DNA of 34,009 nucleotides, from NCBI GenBank assembly GCA_017414705.1, contig JAFQKX010000048.1, positions 1 to 34,009 on the forward strand, in the 5' to 3' direction. Shown piece after piece: positions 6,529 to 13,705 of the stretch; position 1 is the stretch's first letter; each line of letters starts with the position of its first letter. Below the pieces are notes generated by a model. It made no database searches, was not told where the DNA came from, and worked only from the letters and a program-made list of their open reading frames with translations. Source of the stretch: Clostridia bacterium. GTDB lineage: Bacteria > Bacillota > Clostridia > Oscillospirales > Acutalibacteraceae. A program made the position numbers and the translations under genes.

Positions 6529-7757
6529 AACGACTCCTTTGCATCCTGCTGTGTGCGGGACTTCTTGCTATGCTGCCTATGACAGCGGCGGCAGACGGTG
6601 CCGAGGCGACACCGTACGAAAGCAACTACACCAAAGAATTTGAAGGCACGACGCTCAACGTATACAACTGGGGCGAATATATCGACGAGAGTATCTTTGA
6701 GGATTTCGAAGATCTGACCGGCATCCGCGTCAATTATTCGACCTACGAGACCAACGAGTCGATGTACACCAAATTGGTAGCAGGCGGTGCCAGCTACGAC
6801 ATCATCATTCCGTCGGATTATATGGTGGCTCGTCTGATCAATGAGGATCGGTTGGAAAAGCTGGATTGGTCTCGCATTCCCAACAAGCAATTCACCGATC
6901 CCACCTTGGATACCACCACCTACGATCCCACCAACGAATACAGCATCCCCTTTACCTGGGGTTTCGTGGGTGTGGTGTATAACAGCAAATACGTCACTGA
7001 TCCGGTGACGGGATTTGCCGATCTTTGGAACGGAAATTACGCCGGCAAGATCCTGACCATGAACAATTCCCGCGACGTATTTGCCATTGCACTGTCGCGC
7101 CTTGGGATGGATTACAACACCGAAGATCCTGCGCATTGGCAGGCGGCGTTGGATTTGTTGCGTCAGCAAAAGCCGTTGCTGCAGGGCTACGTGACCGACG
7201 AGATCTATAACAAGATGGAAAGCGGCGAGGCTTGGATTGCTCCCTGCTACGTGGGCGATTATCTGGCTATGGTGGAGAACAATCCCGACCTGCGCTTTGT
7301 GTATCCCGCTGAGGGCTCCAACACCTTTATTGATGCCGTTTGTATCCCGAAGAGCTCCAAAAACAAGGCGGCTGCCGAGGTGTTTATCAACTTTTTATGC
7401 GAGCCGGAGATCGCGCTGCGCAACATCAACGAGATCTGGTATTTTACCCCCAACACGGTGACCGCCGAAATGGAGGATTACTTTCTGACCTGCGAGGTGG
7501 CAGACGAATCTCTGCTGCAGTTGTTGGAAGATAAGACCCCGCAGACCAAGGGACAGATCTTTCACGCACTCTCCCCCGCGACCCAAAAGAATCTGGAGGA
7601 ACTTTGGCTGACCCTCAAGCGTTCCTCGGTGGGTTGGTACGTTTACGCCGTTTTGGGCGGAGCGTTGGTGTTGGCTTTGCTGCTTTCGGTCATCCGCCGC
7701 ATCAAAAAGAAAAAGGCCGAGGCGCTGTATGAAAGCGATTACGGCAGATCGGCATAA
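6525..7757 (+). CDS. potD: Spermidine/putrescine-binding protein PotD with C-terminal membrane anchor
   Basis: Extracytoplasmic polyamine receptor (type 2 periplasmic-binding fold). Residues 1-23 form a Sec signal (ILLCAGLLAMLPMTAAA) without a lipobox cysteine. The PotD landmarks follow: LNVYNWGEYIDESIFEDFED, YDIIIPSDYMVARLI, IPFTWGFVGVVYN and EAWIAPCYVGD. The unusual part is the C terminus: after the binding domain comes a hydrophobic helix (about 371-388, VYAVLGGALVLALLLSVI) and a basic tail (RRIKKKK), which should tether the receptor to the membrane in place of a lipid anchor. Length is 410 aa against roughly 350 for soluble PotD. It ends the pot operon, coupled to potC by ATGA. Confidence 0.93.
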   Translation: MKRLLCILLCAGLLAMLPMTAAADGAEATPYESNYTKEFEGTTLNVYNWGEYIDESIFEDFEDLTGIRVNYSTYETNESMYTKLVAGGASYDIIIPSDYMVARLINEDRLEKLDWSRIPNKQFTDPTLDTTTYDPTNEYSIPFTWGFVGVVYNSKYVTDPVTGFADLWNGNYAGKILTMNNSRDVFAIALSRLGMDYNTEDPAHWQAALDLLRQQKPLLQGYVTDEIYNKMESGEAWIAPCYVGDYLAMVENNPDLRFVYPAEGSNTFIDAVCIPKSSKNKAAAEVFINFLCEPEIALRNINEIWYFTPNTVTAEMEDYFLTCEVADESLLQLLEDKTPQTKGQIFHALSPATQKNLEELWLTLKRSSVGWYVYAVLGGALVLALLLSVIRRIKKKKAEALYESDYGRSA

Positions 7758-7777
7758 ATTTTGCATTGATTTTTCCT

Positions 7778-7784
7778 AAAAGGG
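7778..7784 (+). promoter_or_regulatory. Ribosome binding site deciding the TTG start of recD2
   Basis: aaaaggg (7778-7784) sits 8 bases before TTG 7793. The alternative upstream TTG at 7766 has no Shine-Dalgarno in front of it. Confidence 0.6.
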
Positions 7785-7792
7785 CTGATTTT

Positions 7793-10000
7793 TTGTCTGA
7801 GCAGACGACGCTGCGCGGCACCGTGGAAGCGGTGACCTTTCGCAATGAACAAAACGGATATACCGTACTGTCTCTCAATACCGACGAGGAATTGGTAACA
7901 GTCGTAGGCTGTCTCCCGCAGATCGCGGCGGGGGACGGTCTTTTATTGTCGGGCGAATGGACTACGCATAAGGTATACGGCAAGCAGTTTCGCGCCGACA
8001 CCGCAGAACGGTTGCAGCCCGAGACGGCGCAGGAGATCTACCGCTATTTATCCTCGCGCACCATCCGCGGAATCGGCCCCGTCACGGCACGGCAGATCGT
8101 GGATCGGTTTGGCTCGGACAGCCTTTCGATCATTGAAAACGAGCCGTTTCGCTTGGCGCAGATCCGCGGCATCTCTCTTGCTAAGGCGCAAAAGATCAGC
8201 GAGGAGTACCGCGCGCAGGCAGGACTGCGCAATTGCATCATCGGACTTTCCAAGTACGGTATGACGCCGGAGCAATGCATCCGAATCTACAAGCAATACG
8301 GTCCTGCGTCCATTGATCTGATCAAAGAAAATCCCTATCGTATCTGCTCCCCCGAGATCGGCATGAGCTTTGACAGCGCAGAACAGCTGGCACGCGCCAT
8401 CGGGCTTGCCTGCAACAACGTATTTCGTCTGCAGGGCGGAATCCGCTACGTATTGCGGCACAACTTAGGCAACGGACACACCTGTCTTCCCCGCCACAAA
8501 TTATTGGAGGCAACAACTCGCTTGTTAGACTGTGCACCGGATGATCTGGACGTTTGCTGCCAGCAAATGACCGATGGCGGTGAGCTATCCTTTTTCCTGC
8601 GCGACGGTGTGGAATTTATCGCATTACCCAATTATTACGAAAGCGAGCGATACATTGCAGGACGCTTGGAGCTGCTGATGCGCTTTCCCTTCCCCACTTA
8701 CCGCAACATCAATTCCGAGCTGCGCAAGATCGAGCAGCAGCAAAATATCGTTTATGAAGAAAAGCAGCGGCAGGCCATCGAGGCCGCCGTCAACCGCGGT
8801 GCGCTGATTCTGACCGGCGGTCCCGGCACGGGTAAGACCACCACGCTGCGCGCCATTATCGCCATTTTGGAAAAGAACGGACTGAAGCCTGCGCTTGCTG
8901 CTCCCACGGGGCGCGCCGCCAAACGCATGGAGGAACTGACGGGGCAGGAAGCCAAGACCATTCACAGACTGCTTGAGGTGGAATGGGATTCCAACGACCG
9001 ACCCTATTTTTGCAAAAACGAGACCAACACGCTGGATGCCGACGCCGTGGTGATCGACGAGCTTTCCATGGTGGACGTGCCGCTTCTGGAAGCATTGCTG
9101 CGCGCCATGAAGCTGGGCTGCCGTCTCATTTTGGTCGGCGATACCGATCAGCTGCCGTCGGTCGGCCCCGGCAATATTATCGGCGATCTCATCGAGTGCG
9201 GAAAGATCCCCGTGGTGCGACTGACCGAGATCTTCCGTCAGTCTATGCAAAGCCTCATCGTCACCAACGCACACCGCATTGTCAGCGGGCAAATGCCGGA
9301 GCTGACCAACCGTGATTCCGACTTTTTCTTTTTGTCGGAAACGGTCCCGATGCGTGCCGCCAAGCTCATCTGCGATCTATGCAGTCAGCGATTGCCGGAT
9401 GCTTACGGCTTTTCTCCCGTGCAGGATATTCAGGTGCTTTGTCCCTCCAAAAAGCTGGAGACCGGCAGCGCAAACCTGAATAACCAACTGCAGGGTGTTC
9501 TCAATCCGCCTGCCGAGGAAAAGGCAGAGCTGCTGCTTTCGGGATATCTGCTGCGTATGGGCGACAAGGTCATGCAGACCAAAAATAACTACAATATTCC
9601 CTTTACCCGCGCCGACGGCTCAATGGGCAGCGGGGTATACAACGGTGACATCGGCCGTTTGTTGCTGATCGACCGTCGAAATGCTGAGCTGAAGGTTCAA
9701 TTTGAAGATCGCACCGCCACCTATACCTTTGACGAGGCGCCCGATCTGGAGCTGGCTTACGCCGTAACGGTACACAAAAGTCAGGGCAGCGAATACCCCT
9801 GCGTGATTCTGCCGGTCATCGGCGTGCCGACGCCGTTGTGCTTCCGTAATCTGTTATATACCGGCGTCACGCGTGCCAAAAAGCTGCTCATTCTCATCGG
9901 TACGGAAAACGCAGTGCAGCGCATGACCGAAAATGATCGAAGGACGCTTCGGTACACGGCTTTACAAACCTTCTTTTCCCCATCGGAGCAACAAATATGA
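7793..10000 (+). CDS. recD2: RecD2-type 5'-3' DNA helicase (RecD/TraA family)
   Basis: SF1B helicase acting in DNA repair or replication-fork maintenance in bacteria without RecBC. The N-terminal RecD2 domain is followed by helix-hairpin-helix repeats (IRGIGPVTARQIVDRFG, residues 91-107, and IRGISLAKAQKISEEYR). Walker A is GGPGTGKTT (342-350), Walker B VIDELS (420-425), then LVGDTDQLPSVGPG and the LTEIFRQ motif. A C-terminal SH3-like/UvrD_C2 region includes AVTVHKSQGSEYPCVILP. At 735 aa it is normal for RecD2. The start is taken as TTG 7793 on the Shine-Dalgarno. It lies 35 bases after potD with no terminator and overlaps comFC by ATGA. Confidence 0.93.
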   Translation: MSEQTTLRGTVEAVTFRNEQNGYTVLSLNTDEELVTVVGCLPQIAAGDGLLLSGEWTTHKVYGKQFRADTAERLQPETAQEIYRYLSSRTIRGIGPVTARQIVDRFGSDSLSIIENEPFRLAQIRGISLAKAQKISEEYRAQAGLRNCIIGLSKYGMTPEQCIRIYKQYGPASIDLIKENPYRICSPEIGMSFDSAEQLARAIGLACNNVFRLQGGIRYVLRHNLGNGHTCLPRHKLLEATTRLLDCAPDDLDVCCQQMTDGGELSFFLRDGVEFIALPNYYESERYIAGRLELLMRFPFPTYRNINSELRKIEQQQNIVYEEKQRQAIEAAVNRGALILTGGPGTGKTTTLRAIIAILEKNGLKPALAAPTGRAAKRMEELTGQEAKTIHRLLEVEWDSNDRPYFCKNETNTLDADAVVIDELSMVDVPLLEALLRAMKLGCRLILVGDTDQLPSVGPGNIIGDLIECGKIPVVRLTEIFRQSMQSLIVTNAHRIVSGQMPELTNRDSDFFFLSETVPMRAAKLICDLCSQRLPDAYGFSPVQDIQVLCPSKKLETGSANLNNQLQGVLNPPAEEKAELLLSGYLLRMGDKVMQTKNNYNIPFTRADGSMGSGVYNGDIGRLLLIDRRNAELKVQFEDRTATYTFDEAPDLELAYAVTVHKSQGSEYPCVILPVIGVPTPLCFRNLLYTGVTRAKKLLILIGTENAVQRMTENDRRTLRYTALQTFFSPSEQQI

Positions 10001-10668
10001 GCGGTATCTTTGTCAACAAATGCGCTGTCTGCGGGCAGCTGCTGCGCGAGGGTGAACATTTATGCTATAATTGCCGCCGTGTCCTGATTCCCATCAATGG
10101 CAAGATCTGTGCCAAATGTGGACGCGAAAAATTTTTCTGCGTCTGCGGCAAGGCACCCATTCGCTTCGTTTCCCGCACGGCAGCTCCGTTTTATTACGAC
10201 GGCGCCGCGCGTCAGGCGGTGGTGCGGCTCAAGTTTGGAGGTGGCTACGGTGCTTTGGAGTTCTTTGCCGACAAGATGCAACAATCATTTGAAGCTCATC
10301 TTTCGGACCAAGAATTTGACGCCATCTGCTGCGTGCCGTCGAGCGCACGTTCCTTACAGCAGCGCGGCTTCAATCAAAGCGCGCAGTTGGCCAAGCGGTT
10401 GAGTCGGCGCCTCAATCTCCCGTTCATGCCGCGGCTGTTACGGCGGGTATTACCCGCAAGCACGCAGCACACTCTCCCCGCACTGCATCTGCGCAGCGGC
10501 AACGTGTTCGGTATTTTCGAGGCCGACGTGCGACGCGTGCGCGGTCTTCGCATTCTGTTGGTGGATGACGTCATGACCACCGGCTCCACGGCGGGAGAAT
10601 GTGCCAAGATGCTGCGCCTGCGCGGAGCATCACAGGTCTGCGTTCTGACCGCCGCATTGGGAAAATAA
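9997..10668 (+). CDS. comFC: ComFC-family phosphoribosyltransferase-like protein
   Basis: 223-aa member of the ComF/GntX family. The N terminus has zinc-finger cysteines (CAVC at 9-12, CYNC at 23-26, then CAKC and CVC). The C-terminal half has a PRTase fold with a PRPP-binding loop ILLVDDVMTTGST and RSLQQRGFNQSAQLAKRL upstream of it. In competent bacteria ComFC is needed for handling incoming single-stranded DNA; here the cytoplasmic role is inferred from the family. ATG 9997 overlaps the recD2 stop by ATGA, so the two DNA-processing proteins are co-translated. A terminator follows at once. Confidence 0.9.
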   Translation: MSGIFVNKCAVCGQLLREGEHLCYNCRRVLIPINGKICAKCGREKFFCVCGKAPIRFVSRTAAPFYYDGAARQAVVRLKFGGGYGALEFFADKMQQSFEAHLSDQEFDAICCVPSSARSLQQRGFNQSAQLAKRLSRRLNLPFMPRLLRRVLPASTQHTLPALHLRSGNVFGIFEADVRRVRGLRILLVDDVMTTGSTAGECAKMLRLRGASQVCVLTAALGK

Positions 10669-10678
10669 ACAACGACGC

Positions 10679-10709
10679 AAAGCAGTCCCCGAAAGGAAGA
10701 CTGCTTTTT
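10679..10709 (+). terminator. Rho-independent terminator after comFC
   Basis: aaagcagtc (10679-10687) pairs with gactgcttt (10699-10707), followed by a short T run. Confidence 0.85.
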
Positions 10710-10785
10710 CTGTTGATCCGTTCTCAGCGCAGGAAGATTTTACTGTTTTTTAAGAAGATTTTAACTATTCTTTCGGGCTGATCTG

Positions 10786-10826
10786 TGGTATTCTATCATT
10801 AGTGAGGAGCGATATATTTAAGGGAG
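10786..10826 (+). promoter_or_regulatory. Possible extended -10 promoter and RBS of the glycosidase pair
   Basis: TGGTATTCT (extended -10; hexamer 10789-10794) has no convincing -35 at 17 bases; a TTAACT lies 22 bases upstream. A clear Shine-Dalgarno aagggag (10820-10826) precedes ATG 10836 by 9 bases. A weak core promoter would fit activator-dependent expression. Confidence 0.4.
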
Positions 10827-10835
10827 TTGTGACAT

Positions 10836-13670
10836 ATGCAACAAAAATTTCAAAAAAGAGACTTGTATTCTCTCTTGGCCGACGCGTCTGTCTGCCTTTC
10901 TACTGACCGAGGAAACATCACGCTATGCCACACACCGCAGGTGTTTGAAAATAATCAATATTCTTATGAAACCGATTTTTGCCGCGTAGTCGTCTCTGTG
11001 TATGACAAAGGGTCGCAAACGGTCTATCGCAACATTACCATTACCTGCAAGGAGGATTTGGTGCTTTATCGCATCGATCTGCTAATGCAATTGCCCAAGC
11101 GACCAAACGAATTCATCGAATACAAAACACTCATCAATGCTCCTGCCGCCGCATTGATCCGTTATCAAGGAACCGGGTTGTTCACCGGTGCGGAAAACCC
11201 TTTCTTTCGCGCAACGCTGCAAAAAGAAACGGTTTGTATTTCTTATGAGCCCTCCTTGATTCTGAAAAAAGGAGAAACCTATCAGGGAGATCCTCAATTT
11301 TTGGGCAGTTATTCCAGCACGGGAAAGATGGTCAAGGAAAAGCCCCCTGTCACGGTTGATTCTATTTCCCGCGGTATCAAGCGCCCGCGTTTTTTCAATC
11401 CTTGCGGTGCAGTCGCGTTGGATCTTGGGGAGATCAATGCCATGCGTAATTACGTCAAGGAATATTATGACGTGATTCAAAAGCAATTCGATAACATTTT
11501 GTATTTTTTCTTCTATCCCAAAAAGCAGCTACCGCAAACCGAACAAGAGGTGCAGGACTATCTTGACAGCATTGACCGTTTTTGCCAATTAGACGGGACG
11601 GTAGTTGCTTTTAACCCACACGTCAATACGGTTTTGCCTACGGCTGAACAGCCTTTTTGGGAAATGGCACCCGAAGGCTCTGCCGCACAACGCATCCTGC
11701 GATATGCACAAGACAAAGGTCTACGCTGCGGATATTATATGGGGACCGCCTTTAATGGCTACGGCGGAAACGCTGCTTTGTTGCCCTTTATGCCGCAAGA
11801 GAAAGCATGGAAAAAAGTAGACAGTCTCGGCAACGTTGCCAAGGAAAATTGCTTGGGCTGTGATGAATATCTTGACTGGTGGTACACGGTGCAAGCCAAC
11901 ACCATTGAGCGCTACGATCTGGGTTATTGGTCTTGGGATCCCGGCCCCGGAAACGGAAATGATTGCTATGCCACCAACCACGGGCACCTGCCCGGCAAAG
12001 GCGAATACAAGGGCTGGCGCAATTCTATGCGGTTATTGGAACGCCTCAAAACCCGTTTCCCGCAGTTATTCCTCATGTCCTTTTACGGACGCAAGGAATA
12101 CGGCATTTGGGGATTTCGTTGGTTCTCGCAGCACGAGGTCTTTTGGGAGGAAACTCTTTCTGCCGACGCCTCTTTGCACAGTGATCCGCACGATGACCGT
12201 CAAATCGCCCACGGCATTCGTCTGCAAAATCAGTGGTGCATGGATTTCCGTTTTCAACCCTCGCACCTTGGACACGGTTTGGTCACCAAAATGAGCGACA
12301 TGTATTGTGATCCTGCATTGGATCAGGTATATGATCACGGCGGATGGAAAACGGCTTTGCTGTCTTCCATTGCCTGCTGCGGCAGCGTCACGCATTGCTC
12401 ACTGCCCGATCGTTTGGAAAACATCCCGGGATTTGCGGAATTTCACCGTAAATGGATCAAATGGGCAACAGAAAATTATCATTACTGTAATTTCACCCGT
12501 CCCATTGAAGACACCGTATCCAATGAGGTAATCGACGGATTTGCTCGCATTGACCGCGATCGCGGACAAATCTTTTTGTTCAATTCCTCTCCCAAGGTCA
12601 TACGCAAAAAACTACCGCTCACCCAACAGCTTGGACTGGATACCGACCGCGCTTTTTATTTTGACATTCTGCATTATGATGGATTGGACATCGAACAAAC
12701 GCCCTTACAATACGGCGGCACATTTCATATGGGAGATGTGTTGGACATCACATTGCCCGCTTATGCTTGTGTTGTGTTGTCCCTCTCTGATACCAAGGGA
12801 CAAGCAATTGACACACTGCCGTGCATGCAGCATACCATCCATGATTTCCGGGATGAGTCGGGAAAAGAATTCGAATGCTGTGCACACAAATCCTACGAGC
12901 GTGTCATACTGCAAGCACAAGCAGTATTTCACAAGGAACTCAAGCAACAATTAGATGTAATGCACCCTGAAAACGAGGACCAACTACGCAAAAAAATAGA
13001 CGAGTGGCGCAAAGATGATTCTCCTTTTACCTTCTTTTCTGCATTGCCTTGTCGCCTGCCCGTTTACTTCGCGTTTGACGGTGTAAATCTGCCTCGGTCG
13101 GTCCGCTTCTGGGTCAATGATACCGAAATTTCCGTAGAGGCACTTCGACTGCGGGAGATTCCGGTCTCCTATTATGCATTCATTGAGGATTTTGTTCTTT
13201 GGGACACCTCCAACCAACTGCGCGTTGAGATTGAAAATTTGGCAGAAAACAGTTTTCTGGGACTATACGTGGAGTATGCGGACACCTGCCAAGGAATGAC
13301 CGCAAAACAACGCGTTTTTGAGGAAAACAACCGCGAATCTCCCTTGCATTTTGATGATACGCTGCGGATTGATTCCTTTACTTTAACCCCCGATTTCATT
13401 GCCGATATCGACTCGCTCTTTACCGTTAATATCAAAACCTCAGTTGCACCACAAAAAATTGAGTCCGTTTATTTCCTTCATCCCACCATCGCTCAAATGC
13501 CGGCACTGTGTTATGATGCAAAAAGTGATGTTTGGACCGCCACCTTCAATACCGGTGAGCGGTGTCGCAATATTTTCTGTAACTCCACCTTGACGGCCTG
13601 GATTCATACCAAGGACGGCGGCGTAGGCCCGCGAGCAACCTGCAAAATTGATATGCACTATCAGCAATAA
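10836..13670 (+). CDS. Putative TIM-barrel glycoside hydrolase of unassigned family
   Basis: 944-aa protein without a signal peptide. Residues ~1-190 look like a beta-sandwich of the kind found in front of clan-D-like glycosidases (TGLFTGAENPFF, then SLILKKGETYQGDPQFLGSY). The middle (~215-600) looks like a TIM barrel: VVAFNPHVNTVLP, GLRCGYYMGTAFNGYGG, YDLGYWSWDPGPGNG with Asp368 as nucleophile candidate at a strand-4-like position, FLMSFYGRKEYG, and later YDHGGWKT and VTHCSLPDRLENIPGF. A beta-rich tail follows (FLFNSSPKVIRKKLPL onward). I cannot place it in a named GH family; resemblance to GH36/GH31-type enzymes is by motif layout only. The GH172 gene starts 35 bases downstream, so the two probably act on one glycan. 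Codon use is somewhat AT-richer than in the core genes. Confidence 0.6.
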   Translation: MQQKFQKRDLYSLLADASVCLSTDRGNITLCHTPQVFENNQYSYETDFCRVVVSVYDKGSQTVYRNITITCKEDLVLYRIDLLMQLPKRPNEFIEYKTLINAPAAALIRYQGTGLFTGAENPFFRATLQKETVCISYEPSLILKKGETYQGDPQFLGSYSSTGKMVKEKPPVTVDSISRGIKRPRFFNPCGAVALDLGEINAMRNYVKEYYDVIQKQFDNILYFFFYPKKQLPQTEQEVQDYLDSIDRFCQLDGTVVAFNPHVNTVLPTAEQPFWEMAPEGSAAQRILRYAQDKGLRCGYYMGTAFNGYGGNAALLPFMPQEKAWKKVDSLGNVAKENCLGCDEYLDWWYTVQANTIERYDLGYWSWDPGPGNGNDCYATNHGHLPGKGEYKGWRNSMRLLERLKTRFPQLFLMSFYGRKEYGIWGFRWFSQHEVFWEETLSADASLHSDPHDDRQIAHGIRLQNQWCMDFRFQPSHLGHGLVTKMSDMYCDPALDQVYDHGGWKTALLSSIACCGSVTHCSLPDRLENIPGFAEFHRKWIKWATENYHYCNFTRPIEDTVSNEVIDGFARIDRDRGQIFLFNSSPKVIRKKLPLTQQLGLDTDRAFYFDILHYDGLDIEQTPLQYGGTFHMGDVLDITLPAYACVVLSLSDTKGQAIDTLPCMQHTIHDFRDESGKEFECCAHKSYERVILQAQAVFHKELKQQLDVMHPENEDQLRKKIDEWRKDDSPFTFFSALPCRLPVYFAFDGVNLPRSVRFWVNDTEISVEALRLREIPVSYYAFIEDFVLWDTSNQLRVEIENLAENSFLGLYVEYADTCQGMTAKQRVFEENNRESPLHFDDTLRIDSFTLTPDFIADIDSLFTVNIKTSVAPQKIESVYFLHPTIAQMPALCYDAKSDVWTATFNTGERCRNIFCNSTLTAWIHTKDGGVGPRATCKIDMHYQQ

Positions 13671-13705
13671 TCTCATATTTTCGGATTTTCGGGGAGTGAT
13701 AACAT

